DNA from: Paenibacillus_F chitinolyticus_A
Lineage (GTDB): Bacteria > Bacillota > Bacilli > Paenibacillales > NBRC-103111
DNA: 64,000 nucleotides
Direction: 5' to 3'
NCBI RefSeq assembly: GCF_045038035.1
Contig: NZ_CP173427.1
Span: 372,001 to 436,000 of the forward strand
Below are positions 19,665 through 28,020 of the stretch, in pieces. Each line of letters starts with the position of its first letter. Position 1 is the stretch's first letter. The notes beneath the pieces are model-generated. The model made no database searches. It saw nothing but the letters and a program-made list of their open reading frames with translations, and was not told the origin of the DNA. The position numbers and the translations under genes are program-made.

Positions 19665-20033
19665 ATGGCACGTATTGCTGGTGTAGACTTACCGCGTGAC
19701 AAGCGCGTTGAAATCGCATTGACGTACATTTTTGGTATCGGTAAAACGACTTCTCAGAAAGTTCTGAGCCAAACTGGCGTTGACGCATCCACTCGTGTTC
19801 GCGATCTTACGGAAGAAGAAGTAAGCAAAATTCGTGAAGTTATCGACAAAACGATCAAAGTGGAAGGCGACCTTCGTCGCGAAATCGCTCTGAACATCAA
19901 ACGTCTGGTTGAAATCGGATGCTACCGTGGTATCCGTCATCGTCGTGGCCTGCCTGTTCGTGGTCAACGCACGAAAACCAATGCTCGTACACGTAAAGGT
20001 CCTCGTCGGACTGTAGCTAACAAGAAGAAATAA
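19665..20033 (+). CDS. rpsM: 30S ribosomal protein S13
   Basis: uS13, 122 residues, contacts P-site tRNA and bridges to the 50S. MARIAGVDLPRDKRVEIALTYI at the start is diagnostic in parts, then the helix-two-turn-helix and the basic tail RTNARTRKGPRRTVANKKK. AAAGGAGG site. Confidence 0.97.
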   Translation: MARIAGVDLPRDKRVEIALTYIFGIGKTTSQKVLSQTGVDASTRVRDLTEEEVSKIREVIDKTIKVEGDLRREIALNIKRLVEIGCYRGIRHRRGLPVRGQRTKTNARTRKGPRRTVANKKK

Positions 20034-20054
20034 TAAAGGGGGTTAGAGTGAACA

Positions 20055-20450
20055 ATGGCTAAACCTAAAAAAGTCGTCCGTACGAAACGTCGTGACCGTA
20101 AAAATATTGAATCCGGTGTGGCACACATCCGTTCCACATTCAACAATACAATCGTAACGATCACGGATCCTCATGGAAACGCGCTTTCCTGGGCAAGTGC
20201 CGGTAACCTGGGCTTCAAAGGATCCCGTAAAAGCACTCCGTTTGCTGCGCAAATGGCTGCTGAATCTGCAGCTAGAGCCGCGATGGAACATGGTCTGAAA
20301 GTTGTTGAAGTCATGGTTAAAGGCCCTGGCGCCGGCCGTGAAGCAGCAATTCGTTCTTTGCAGGCTGCTGGTCTCGAAGTCAACCTGATTAAGGACGTAA
20401 CACCAATTCCGCATAACGGTTGCCGTCCTCCAAAACGTCGTCGCGTGTAA
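20055..20450 (+). CDS. rpsK: 30S ribosomal protein S11
   Basis: uS11, 131 residues, platform of the 30S. Contains HIRSTFNNTIVTITDPHGNA and the C-terminal VTPIPHNGCRPPKRRRV. AAGGGGG site before ATG 20055. A 122-base gap to rpoA follows; a TATAAA-like box is present near 20470 but no convincing partner. Confidence 0.97.
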   Translation: MAKPKKVVRTKRRDRKNIESGVAHIRSTFNNTIVTITDPHGNALSWASAGNLGFKGSRKSTPFAAQMAAESAARAAMEHGLKVVEVMVKGPGAGREAAIRSLQAAGLEVNLIKDVTPIPHNGCRPPKRRRV

Positions 20451-20572
20451 TTTCAAGTCGGCATGTGGTATAAATATTCTAAACATGTGAATAATGATGT
20501 TGAAGGATAGGCATACTACATCGTTTATGGAAATGTTCCAGGGTAACGACGTTTTGAAGGAGGGTTAATTTC

Positions 20573-21517
20573 ATGATCGAAATCGAAAAGCCAAAAATAG
20601 AGACCGTATCTTTAAGCGAAGACGGAGCTTACGGCAAATTCGTCGTAGAACCGCTGGAACGCGGATACGGGACCACATTAGGTAACTCACTACGTCGTAT
20701 CTTACTGTCTTCACTACCGGGTGCTGCGGTTAGCTCTGTACAAATCGACGGAGTTCTCCATGAATTCTCGACTATTCCGGGAGTTATGGAGGACGTAACG
20801 GAGATTATTCTGAATCTGAAAGGTCTTTCTTTGAAAATCCATTCAGATGAAGAAAAAGTATTGGAGATCGACGCCGAAGGAGAAGGTAGAATCACAGCTG
20901 CTGATATTCGCGGAGATAGTGATGTGGAGATCTTGAACCCGGATCTTCATATCGCGACTCTATCGTCTGACTCTCGTCTTCATATGAGAATTCATGCGAC
21001 CAGAGGCCGCGGTTATGTGCCGGCTGATAAGAACAAACGGGATGAGCAGCTTATTGGCGTCATTCCGGTTGACTCGATCTACACTCCGATCACGCGTGTG
21101 AACTACACGGTAGAGAACACTCGTGTCGGCCAAGTGACGAACTACGACAAACTAACCCTCGAAGTGTGGTCGGACGGAAGTATTCGCCCTGAGGAAGCAG
21201 TAAGTCTTGGTGCGAAGATTCTGACGGAACACCTAATGCTCTTTGTTGGATTAACCGATGAAGCTAAAGATGCGGAGATTATGGTAGAGAAAGAAGAAGA
21301 TAAGAAAGAGAAAGTTCTCGAGATGACGATCGAGGAACTGGATCTTTCCGTTCGTTCTTACAACTGCCTGAAGCGTGCCGGTATCAATACCGTGCAAGAG
21401 CTGATCACCAAAACCGAAGAAGATATGATGAAAGTGCGTAACCTTGGCCGTAAATCTCTTGAAGAAGTTCAAGAGAAGCTCGAAGAGCTGGGTCTTGGCC
21501 TGCGTACGGAAGAATAA
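20573..21517 (+). CDS. rpoA: DNA-directed RNA polymerase subunit alpha
   Basis: Alpha subunit, 314 residues. The N-terminal dimerisation domain contains GYGTTLGNSLRRILLSS, and an acidic linker (EKEEDKKEKVL) leads to the C-terminal domain with NCLKRAGINTVQEL and RNLGRKSLEEV, which contacts DNA and activators. AAGGAGGG site. Downstream is rplQ with the usual spacing. Confidence 0.98.
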   Translation: MIEIEKPKIETVSLSEDGAYGKFVVEPLERGYGTTLGNSLRRILLSSLPGAAVSSVQIDGVLHEFSTIPGVMEDVTEIILNLKGLSLKIHSDEEKVLEIDAEGEGRITAADIRGDSDVEILNPDLHIATLSSDSRLHMRIHATRGRGYVPADKNKRDEQLIGVIPVDSIYTPITRVNYTVENTRVGQVTNYDKLTLEVWSDGSIRPEEAVSLGAKILTEHLMLFVGLTDEAKDAEIMVEKEEDKKEKVLEMTIEELDLSVRSYNCLKRAGINTVQELITKTEEDMMKVRNLGRKSLEEVQEKLEELGLGLRTEE

Positions 21518-21541
21518 TCACCTCAGAAGGAGGGTTAAGAC

Positions 21542-21904
21542 ATGGCATATCAAAAGTTAGGCCGTGACTCCAGTGCGCGGAAAGCATTGTTCCGCGACCT
21601 CGTAACGGACCTTTTCATTAACGAGCGCATTCAAACAACTGAAGCGAAAGCGAAAGAAGTTCGCTCTATCGCCGAGAAGCTCATTACATTAGCGAAACGC
21701 GGAGATCTGCATGCTCGTCGTCAAGTAGCTGCATTTGTTCGTCGTGAAACCGCAGGAGACCAGGATGCAATCCAGAAATTGTTCTCCGAGCTGGCAACTC
21801 GCTATGCGGAGCGTCCAGGTGGATACACACGTATCCTGAAACTGGGACCTCGTCGTGGAGATGCTGCTCCTATGGTATATCTGGAACTGGTAGACCGGGC
21901 GTAA
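21542..21904 (+). CDS. rplQ: 50S ribosomal protein L17
   Basis: bL17, 120 residues: MAYQKLGRDSSARKALFRDLVTDLF, ERIQTTEAKAKEVR and the ending RRGDAAPMVYLELVD. Last gene of the alpha operon; a terminator follows within 12 bases. In B. subtilis ecfA1, ecfA2 and ecfT follow; here they do not. Confidence 0.97.
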   Translation: MAYQKLGRDSSARKALFRDLVTDLFINERIQTTEAKAKEVRSIAEKLITLAKRGDLHARRQVAAFVRRETAGDQDAIQKLFSELATRYAERPGGYTRILKLGPRRGDAAPMVYLELVDRA

Positions 21905-21915
21905 CGAAGGGTGGG

Positions 21916-21959
21916 AAAGGGTGGACAGAATCTTTGGATTCTGCTGAAGCCCTTTTTTT
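21916..21959 (+). terminator. Terminator after rplQ
   Basis: CAGAATC and GATTCTG form an inner hairpin, enclosed by AAAGGG and CCCTTT, with a run of seven T. It ends the ribosomal superoperon. Confidence 0.85.
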
Positions 21960-22027
21960 GCAATCTGACCGGATTGTGCTCACCTCCCGATCAACCTGTC
22001 CGTTCGGTATACGGAGGGTATGGTTTC

Positions 22028-22798
22028 GTGAGAAATATAAGAATAACGGTAAGTTATGACGGCACCTCGTACTCGGGTTTTCAGACGCAGCCTCATGGCA
22101 ATACGGTCCAGGATTATCTGGAACGGGCCATTCGGATGCTGTCCGGGGAGACGGTGAAGATCACCTCATCAGGGCGGACGGACGCTGGCGTTCACGCCCG
22201 CGCTCAGGTGATCAACTTCACTACAGCCTCCCAGATCCCCGCAGAACGCTGGTGCCTTGCTCTTAATTCCAGGCTTCCGAAAGATATCGTTGCGCTTCGT
22301 GCGGATGAAGTGCCCTTATCTTTTCATGCCCGCAAGTCGGCAAAAAGAAAAACCTATTCCTACACGATCCGTACTGCGCGGATACCGGATACTTTTCAAC
22401 GCCGATACCAATTCCACCATCCCAATCCTTTGGATGTGGATGCCATGAGAGACGCTCTAGCGGCGATCCTAGGCACGCACGACTTCTCCTCGTTCTGTTC
22501 GGTCAAAACCGTAGCCGAATCGCGTATTCGTACGATTTATGACGCTTGGATCGTTGAAGAAACGGATCAAATGTCTGTCGAGCCCAACCAGCCGGGGGAG
22601 CTTCGCTTTTATTTCACCGGTAGCGGTTTTCTCTACAACATGGTCCGGATTCTCGTGGGAACATTGATACAAATCGGGGAAGGCAAACGCCCAGCCGAAG
22701 AAATGGCTGCGATTTTGAGGGGACGTAACCGGGCGCTTGCGGGCCCGACAGCCGAAGCCCACGGGCTGATGCTGTGGAATGTAGAATACGCGGAATAA
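22028..22798 (+). CDS. truA: tRNA pseudouridine(38-40) synthase
   Basis: Makes pseudouridine at positions 38-40 in the tRNA anticodon arm. 256 residues from GTG 22028, 9 bases after GGAGGG; open frame upstream overlaps the terminator. Catalytic aspartate in GRTDAGVHA; N-terminal YDGTSYSGFQ and C-terminal FLYNMVRILVGTLI are family signatures. It no longer neighbours the ecf transporter genes found in B. subtilis. Confidence 0.96.
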   Translation: MRNIRITVSYDGTSYSGFQTQPHGNTVQDYLERAIRMLSGETVKITSSGRTDAGVHARAQVINFTTASQIPAERWCLALNSRLPKDIVALRADEVPLSFHARKSAKRKTYSYTIRTARIPDTFQRRYQFHHPNPLDVDAMRDALAAILGTHDFSSFCSVKTVAESRIRTIYDAWIVEETDQMSVEPNQPGELRFYFTGSGFLYNMVRILVGTLIQIGEGKRPAEEMAAILRGRNRALAGPTAEAHGLMLWNVEYAE

Positions 22799-22811
22799 TG
22801 TAATTTAATTC

Positions 22812-22840
22812 TTGCTATTCCCTGGACTATGCTGTAAAAT
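22812..22840 (+). promoter_or_regulatory. Promoter of rplM-rpsI
   Basis: TTGCTA at 22812-22817 and TAAAAT at 22835-22840, spacer 17, followed by the leader hairpin. Confidence 0.6.
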
Positions 22841-22848
22841 ATGTGATG

Positions 22849-22892
22849 GTGTTTCTTGAAGGGCTACCCCACGGCCCCGACTTCAAAAACAC
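22849..22892 (+). promoter_or_regulatory. L13 leader hairpin
   Basis: GTGTTT and TTGAAG on one side pair with CTTCAA and AAACAC on the other, around a G+C-rich loop with GGGC...GCCC. It sits between the promoter and rplM, where Firmicutes carry the ribosomal L13 leader motif thought to be bound by L13. Assignment is by position and shape. Confidence 0.6.
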
Positions 22893-22972
22893 TCTAAGAT
22901 TCAAGATGTATTTTAACCAATGACTATGTTTGTTAATAAAGTTCGGAGATATATTTTTAGGAGGATCAGAGC

Positions 22973-23410
22973 ATGCGTACCACATATATGGCTAAGCCGA
23001 ATGAAGTTGAACGCAAATGGTACATCATTGATGCTACCGGCAAGACGCTCGGACGTCTGGCTAGTGAAGCTGCAAGCATTATCCGCGGCAAACACAAACC
23101 GCAATTCACCCCGCACGTGGATTCCGGAGATTTCGTAATCATTATCAACGCCGAGAAGATTCATCTGACCGGCAACAAACTGCAAGACAAGAAATACTAC
23201 CGTCACTCGATGCACCCAGGTGGTCTGAAAGTTACGACAGCTCAAGATATGCTGAACAAAAAGCCTGAGCGTGTACTGGAACTTGCTATTCACGGCATGC
23301 TGCCTAAGACACGTCTTGGCAACAGCATGAAACTGAAGCTGAAAGTATATGCAGGCGCGGAACATCCACACCAAGCACAACAACCAGAAGTTTGGGAACT
23401 TCGGGGTTAA
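22973..23410 (+). CDS. rplM: 50S ribosomal protein L13
   Basis: uL13, 145 residues, early 50S assembly protein. ATG 22973 (MRTTYMAKPNEVERKWYII) after AGGAGG. Contains DATGKTLGRLAS and the family signature around MLPKTRLGNSMKLKLKVYAG. Starts a two-gene operon with rpsI, 20 bases apart. Confidence 0.97.
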   Translation: MRTTYMAKPNEVERKWYIIDATGKTLGRLASEAASIIRGKHKPQFTPHVDSGDFVIIINAEKIHLTGNKLQDKKYYRHSMHPGGLKVTTAQDMLNKKPERVLELAIHGMLPKTRLGNSMKLKLKVYAGAEHPHQAQQPEVWELRG

Positions 23411-23430
23411 TTGAAAGGGAGGACTGACTT

Positions 23431-23823
23431 GTGGCACAAGTTCAATACTACGGAACCGGTCGTCGTAAGCATTCGGTAGCACGTGTACGTCTAGTACCGG
23501 GCGAAGGACGCATCATCATCAACAAACGTGACCTTAACGAATATTTCGGCCTGGAAACGCTGAAACTAATCGTGAAACAACCTCTGACGCTGACCGAAAC
23601 AATCGGCAAGTACGATGTACTCGTACTGGCTAACGGCGGCGGAATGAGCGGACAAGCCGGCGCAATCCGCCATGGCATCTCCCGCGCACTGCTTAAAGCA
23701 GATCCTGAATTCCGCGGTTCTCTGAAGCGCGCTGGATTCTTGACTCGTGATCCACGTATGAAAGAACGTAAGAAGTACGGCTTGAAAGCAGCTCGTCGTG
23801 CACCTCAGTTCTCGAAACGTTAA
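23431..23823 (+). CDS. rpsI: 30S ribosomal protein S9
   Basis: uS9, 130 residues; its C-terminal tail reaches the P-site tRNA and ends in the conserved SKR. GTG start at 23431 after GGGAGG. YYGTGRRKHSVARV and GGGMSGQAGAIRHGISRAL are diagnostic. Confidence 0.97.
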   Translation: MAQVQYYGTGRRKHSVARVRLVPGEGRIIINKRDLNEYFGLETLKLIVKQPLTLTETIGKYDVLVLANGGGMSGQAGAIRHGISRALLKADPEFRGSLKRAGFLTRDPRMKERKKYGLKAARRAPQFSKR

Positions 23824-23841
23824 GATCAGTTTATACAAAGC

Positions 23842-23883
23842 AAACCCTTCTGGGTACAGAAATGTACCGGAAGGGTTTTTTTG
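23842..23883 (+). terminator. Terminator after rpsI
   Basis: AAACCCTTC-TGGGTAC and its complement ending GAAGGGTTT form a long stem with AAA loop region and a T-run. Confidence 0.9.
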
Positions 23884-23919
23884 TGTTCTTTTGACCGTTC
23901 CGGATAAATGATCCTTTTC

Positions 23920-23960
23920 TCGTACGTTATAACACTCTAGAATTCCGAAATAACGTACGA
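23920..23960. repeat. 11-bp perfect inverted repeat upstream of cysH
   Basis: TCGTACGTTAT (23920-23930) and ATAACGTACGA (23950-23960) are exact complements separated by 19 bases. No U-run follows. Candidate operator for the sulfur genes. Confidence 0.6.
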
Positions 23961-23966
23961 ACCTAT

Positions 23967-23997
23967 CGATCTTTTGTTCAATATGATAAAAAGATCG
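23967..23997. repeat. 9-bp perfect inverted repeat upstream of the cysH promoter
   Basis: CGATCTTTT (23967-23975) and AAAAGATCG (23989-23997) with a 13-base spacer, ending 11 bases before the -35 box. Confidence 0.55.
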
Positions 23998-24008
23998 TCT
24001 TTAGGCTA

Positions 24009-24036
24009 TTGACAACACTAAGTTGTGATTTATAAT
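24009..24036 (+). promoter_or_regulatory. SigA-type promoter of cysH-sat
   Basis: TTGACA at 24009-24014 and TATAAT at 24031-24036, both perfect, spacer 16. The remaining leader of about 50 bases is too short for an S-box riboswitch. Confidence 0.8.
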
Positions 24037-24093
24037 GAAATAAAATAACAAAACAGATTAGGATACTCGGAATTAAAACGGGAGGGTACAAAG

Positions 24094-24786
24094 ATGAATT
24101 TGTTCGAAAAGGAAGCGTTAGTGAACAAAGCCGCTGAAGAATTTGAGAACCAGTCACCCGAAGAGCTTATTCGATGGGCGGTTAACACATTCCCGAGCAT
24201 TACGCTCGCTTGCAGCTTCGGCGCGGAAGACGTAGTCCTGGTGGATATGCTGCACAAAGTGAGCCCGGAAACAGATATTTTTTATCTGGACACTAATGTG
24301 CATTTTCAGGAGACGTATGATACAAGAGATCGTTTGGAAGATCACTATCAAAAATCTTTTATTCAGGTACTCCCTAAGCTCACACTGGAAGAACAAGCGG
24401 CTCAGTACGGCGCCGAGCTGTGGTTGTCCGCTCCGAACGAGTGCTGCAACATCCGCAAGGTGGATCCCTTAACGGACATTTTAAAAAATTACGACGCATG
24501 GATTACGGGAATCCGCAGGGATCAAGCACCGACACGGGCAAATGCCAAAAAGGTTGACTATGATGTAAAATTCGGGCTTGTTAAATTTAATCCGCTTGCT
24601 AGCTGGACTTCGGACGATGTTTGGGAGTACATTCGTTCCAACGGTATTATTTATAACGCTCTTCATGACCAGAACTTCCCTAGTATCGGCTGCAGCCACT
24701 GCACGAAGGCGGTCGCTCCGGGTGAAGATCCGCGGGCGGGCCGCTGGGCAGGCAATGACAAAACGGAATGCGGACTCCATAAGTAA
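24094..24786 (+). CDS. cysH: Adenylylsulfate (APS) reductase, thioredoxin-dependent, CysH family
   Basis: Reduces adenylylsulfate to sulfite in assimilatory sulfate reduction. 230 residues. Nucleotide-binding SFGAEDVV near residue 41. The four cysteines of the [4Fe-4S] cluster are present (C117-C118 and C200-X2-C203), which marks the APS-using rather than the PAPS-using type, and the catalytic cysteine is in the C-terminal ECGLH. This fits the downstream sat gene and the absence of an APS kinase. GGGAGGG site before ATG 24094. Confidence 0.95.
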   Translation: MNLFEKEALVNKAAEEFENQSPEELIRWAVNTFPSITLACSFGAEDVVLVDMLHKVSPETDIFYLDTNVHFQETYDTRDRLEDHYQKSFIQVLPKLTLEEQAAQYGAELWLSAPNECCNIRKVDPLTDILKNYDAWITGIRRDQAPTRANAKKVDYDVKFGLVKFNPLASWTSDDVWEYIRSNGIIYNALHDQNFPSIGCSHCTKAVAPGEDPRAGRWAGNDKTECGLHK

Positions 24787-24828
24787 GCGGGAAACGGACA
24801 TTATTAGAAGAACAAAGGAGAGACATCC

Positions 24829-26010
24829 ATGCCATCTTCAATCTCGCCTCACGGCGGCACTTTAATTAATCGCCTGATTACGGGAAGCGAACGCGAACAA
24901 CTTCTTGCGGCGGCGGGCGATCTGCCTCAAATTCGCATAAACAATTGGGCCATTTCCGACCTTGATCTTATTGGAGTAGGAGCATTTTCCCCGCTAACCG
25001 GTTTTCTGAATGAAGAAGACTACCTTTCGGTTGTCGAAAGCATGCGTTTGGCGGATGGCACCGTATGGAGCATACCTGTTACCCTGGCGGTTGAAGAAGC
25101 CGATGCGGAAGAGCTCGCTGTCGGTACGCAAGCGGCTTTGGTGGGAGAAGAGGACGGCGTCGTATACGGTCTTATCAACGTGACGAGCATATACAAGGCC
25201 GATCAGCTGCTTGAAGCCCGTCAAGTCTTTAAAACGGACGATAAGGAGCATCCTGGCGTCCAGAAGCTGTTATCGAGGCCGTCTACCTATATCGGGGGCC
25301 CTGTGCAGGTGTTGAATAGACCGAAGCCGGCCAAGTTCGAAGATTTTTACTACGACCCGGCCGAGACTCGCCGAATTTTTGCCGAGAAGAACTGGCGGAC
25401 TATCGTAGGGTTCCAAACCCGTAATCCCGTCCACCGGGCCCATGAATATATTCAAAAATCCGCTATGGAAATCGTCGATGCCCTGTTTCTGAATCCGCTG
25501 GTTGGCGAAACCAAGTCCGATGATATTTCCGCCGATGTCCGGATGAAAAGCTACTTCGTTCTCCTTGAAAATTATTATCCTTCGGATCGTGCTTTTCTCG
25601 GTGTCTTTCCGGCTGCTATGCGCTACGCGGGTCCGCGGGAAGCGATTTTCCATGCTTTGGTCCGTAAAAACTACGGCTGTACCCATTTTATCGTAGGCCG
25701 CGACCATGCGGGTGTAGGCGATTACTACGGTACTTATGAAGCCCAGGAAATCTTCAGTAACTTTACACCGGAAGAAATCGGCATTACGCCTCTTTTCTTC
25801 GAGCATAGCTTTTACTGCACGAAGTGCGGGAATATGGCATCGAGCAAAACTTGCCCGCACGATAAAGCTGACCACCTGCACCTGTCGGGCACGAAAGTAC
25901 GCGCCTTGCTGCGTGACGGCCAATGCCCGCCCCAGGAGTTCACACGCCCGGAAGTGGCGAAGGTGCTCATAGACGGCATGTCAGAGCCTGTAGGTACGTC
26001 CGCGCAGTAG
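24829..26010 (+). CDS. sat: Sulfate adenylyltransferase (ATP sulfurylase)
   Basis: Activates sulfate with ATP to adenylylsulfate, the substrate of the CysH enzyme encoded just upstream. 393 residues, the homomeric type. Active-site motifs QTRNPVHRAHEY and GRDHAGVGDYYG are intact; a CTKCGNMASSKTCPH segment near the C-terminus looks like a zinc site seen in bacterial homologues. Lies 42 bases after cysH, so probably co-transcribed. These two genes separate rpsI from cwlD, which are nearer together in B. subtilis. Confidence 0.95.
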   Translation: MPSSISPHGGTLINRLITGSEREQLLAAAGDLPQIRINNWAISDLDLIGVGAFSPLTGFLNEEDYLSVVESMRLADGTVWSIPVTLAVEEADAEELAVGTQAALVGEEDGVVYGLINVTSIYKADQLLEARQVFKTDDKEHPGVQKLLSRPSTYIGGPVQVLNRPKPAKFEDFYYDPAETRRIFAEKNWRTIVGFQTRNPVHRAHEYIQKSAMEIVDALFLNPLVGETKSDDISADVRMKSYFVLLENYYPSDRAFLGVFPAAMRYAGPREAIFHALVRKNYGCTHFIVGRDHAGVGDYYGTYEAQEIFSNFTPEEIGITPLFFEHSFYCTKCGNMASSKTCPHDKADHLHLSGTKVRALLRDGQCPPQEFTRPEVAKVLIDGMSEPVGTSAQ

Positions 26011-26077
26011 GTATAATTGTCCACCCTGTCCCATATAGATGAATGGAGTCTATTGGGGAACAGAGGTGGATTTTTTC

Positions 26078-26836
26078 ATGCGGAGACCAAGAAAAAGGTT
26101 TGTCGTATGGCTGACCTGGGACAGCGGCATCAAGATCATCATGGCGGCCCTGCTGGTTATGCTGATGGCCTTTATGTACACCTACGAGCTGCCTTCGACA
26201 CGAACATGGAGCGAATGGTCCATGCCTCTTTCAGGGAAGACGATTGCTCTGGATGCCGGGCACGGAGGCCCTGACGGAGGGGCGGTCAGCCAATCCGGCG
26301 TAATAGAGAAAGATATCAACCTCGCGATCACTCTGTATTTGCGTGATTATTTGCAGCAGGCCGGCGCTATGGTGGTGATGACCAGGGAAACGGATACGGA
26401 TTTGGCCCAGGAGGGAACGAAGGGACTCAGCCGCCGGAAAACAGAAGATTTGTTAAGCCGCGCCGAATTCATAAACGGCAAGAAAGCCGACTTGTTTATC
26501 AGCGTTCACTTGAACAGCATTCCGTCCGATAAATGGAGGGGCGCACAAACGTTCTACTACCCGAACCATCCGGACAACGCTACCTTATCCACACTCATCC
26601 AGAACGAACTCAAAAAAAATCTGGAAAATACGGAGCGCGTCGCCAAGAAGGCCGATACCGGCGTTTATTTGCTGAAAACCTTGAAAATGCCGAGTGCGCT
26701 AGTCGAAGTCGGGTTTTTATCCAATCCGGAGGAATCGAGGCTGCTGGCCGACGATAAGTATCAAAAGAAAGTTGCCGCGTCCGTTTATCAAGCGATTCTG
26801 CGTTATTTCTCCGGGGAGAAAGTGCGTTCGTCCTAA
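26078..26836 (+). CDS. cwlD: N-acetylmuramoyl-L-alanine amidase CwlD (spore cortex)
   Basis: Membrane-anchored amidase that with PdaA makes muramic-delta-lactam in spore cortex peptidoglycan. 252 residues from ATG 26078, chosen for the GAGGTG site 9 bases upstream; an in-frame ATG at 26039 lacks one. One N-terminal membrane segment (about residues 19-38), then the Amidase_3 domain with zinc ligands in DAGHGGPDGGA, the glutamate in EKDINL, SVHLNS, and ALVEVGFLSN. Same neighbour (salA) as in B. subtilis. Confidence 0.93.
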   Translation: MRRPRKRFVVWLTWDSGIKIIMAALLVMLMAFMYTYELPSTRTWSEWSMPLSGKTIALDAGHGGPDGGAVSQSGVIEKDINLAITLYLRDYLQQAGAMVVMTRETDTDLAQEGTKGLSRRKTEDLLSRAEFINGKKADLFISVHLNSIPSDKWRGAQTFYYPNHPDNATLSTLIQNELKKNLENTERVAKKADTGVYLLKTLKMPSALVEVGFLSNPEESRLLADDKYQKKVAASVYQAILRYFSGEKVRSS

Positions 26837-26885
26837 TCGGTATGTTATAATGATCTGAACAGAAATAAGCCTACCGAGGTGGAAC

Positions 26886-27998
26886 ATGATGGTGACCAAA
26901 GAGCTTATCCGGCAATCGCTTCAGCCTATAACAGATCCGACTTACGGAGCTTCTATCGTAGAACTGAACTTCGTTAAAGACGTGGTCATTAAAGAGAACC
27001 GTGTTTCTCTTACGTGTGTTTTGTCCGTTACGGATGAAAGCTACAAAGCAAGTATAAAAGAACGCATTGAATCCGCTTTGTCCCAAATCGGAGCCGAAGG
27101 GGTTCATATTCGTTTTCGTGAAATAACGGATTATGAGAAAAACCAGCTCTCCGCTTATGAGGGTGCATCCGAGGCGGGAAGCGTTGAGACTGCCGGCTCT
27201 GATGCCGGAACGGGACAGGAAGCGGCTCCTTTGCTGAATCCCGATTCCCCCGTCAATTTTATTGCCGTCGCAAGCGGTAAGGGGGGCGTAGGGAAGTCTA
27301 CCGTAACGGCGAATCTCGCTGTTGCTTTGGCGCGTCTCGGTAAGAGAGTCGGAATTATGGATGCGGACATCTACGGCTTCAGTATTCCGGATATGATGGG
27401 CATAGAGGAACAGCCCCAGCTTGTTAATAACCGGATCATCCCCGTAGAAAAATTCGGCGTTAAAGTTATCTCCATGGGTTTCTTTGTGGAGGATAATTCG
27501 CCGGTGATCTGGCGTGGACCTATGCTGGGCAAGATGCTCCATAACTTCTTCCACGAAGTGGACTGGGGAGAACTGGACTACCTGCTGCTCGATCTGCCTC
27601 CCGGTACGGGCGACATCGCGCTGGACATTCATCAGCTTCTGCCGCAAAGCAAAGAGATCCTAGTTACGACTCCTCATGCTACTGCCGCTTTTGTAGCAGC
27701 CAGAGCGGGCGCCATGGCCGTGCATACCAAACATGAGATTATCGGTGTGGTGGAGAACATGGCTTACTACGAGTGCTCCAAATGCGGGGAGAAAGACTAC
27801 GTCTTCGGCCGCGGCGGCGGCGGCATGTTGGCGGAACAGCTGCATACCCAATTGCTTGCCCAAATTCCATTGGGCGCACCGGACAATCATATTTCCGAAC
27901 CGGATTATTCCCCGTCGGTTTACAAAGAAGATTCCACCACCGGCCAACTTTATCTGGAGCTGGCACGGAGTGTCGTTCAACAGACTCAAAAAGACTGA
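26886..27998 (+). CDS. salA: Mrp/ApbC-family P-loop ATPase (SalA)
   Basis: Iron-sulfur-carrier-type ATPase; the B. subtilis orthologue SalA (YbaL), at the same locus, is reported to affect scoC expression. 370 residues: an N-terminal MIP18/DUF59 domain (residues 1-85), a low-complexity linker rich in Ala, Gly and Ser, then the MinD-like domain with GKGGVGKS near residue 130 and DADIYGFSIPDMMG. A CSKC pair near residue 297 is the usual cluster-binding site. Start at ATG 26886; the adjacent ATG 26889 is an alternative. Confidence 0.9.
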   Translation: MMVTKELIRQSLQPITDPTYGASIVELNFVKDVVIKENRVSLTCVLSVTDESYKASIKERIESALSQIGAEGVHIRFREITDYEKNQLSAYEGASEAGSVETAGSDAGTGQEAAPLLNPDSPVNFIAVASGKGGVGKSTVTANLAVALARLGKRVGIMDADIYGFSIPDMMGIEEQPQLVNNRIIPVEKFGVKVISMGFFVEDNSPVIWRGPMLGKMLHNFFHEVDWGELDYLLLDLPPGTGDIALDIHQLLPQSKEILVTTPHATAAFVAARAGAMAVHTKHEIIGVVENMAYYECSKCGEKDYVFGRGGGGMLAEQLHTQLLAQIPLGAPDNHISEPDYSPSVYKEDSTTGQLYLELARSVVQQTQKD

Positions 27999-28020
27999 TG
28001 CGCAAGCATCAGTCCTTTTT
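27993..28020. terminator. Bidirectional terminator between salA and gerD
   Basis: GACTGATGC-GCAA-GCATCAGTC is a perfect 9-base stem with a GNRA-type loop and T-runs on both strands; it overlaps the salA stop codon and ends just before the gerD stop. Confidence 0.9.

Noticed and set aside
24037..24093. S-box riboswitch before cysH, as in B. subtilis
   Set aside because: The leader between promoter and start is only about 50 bases and lacks a terminator hairpin.
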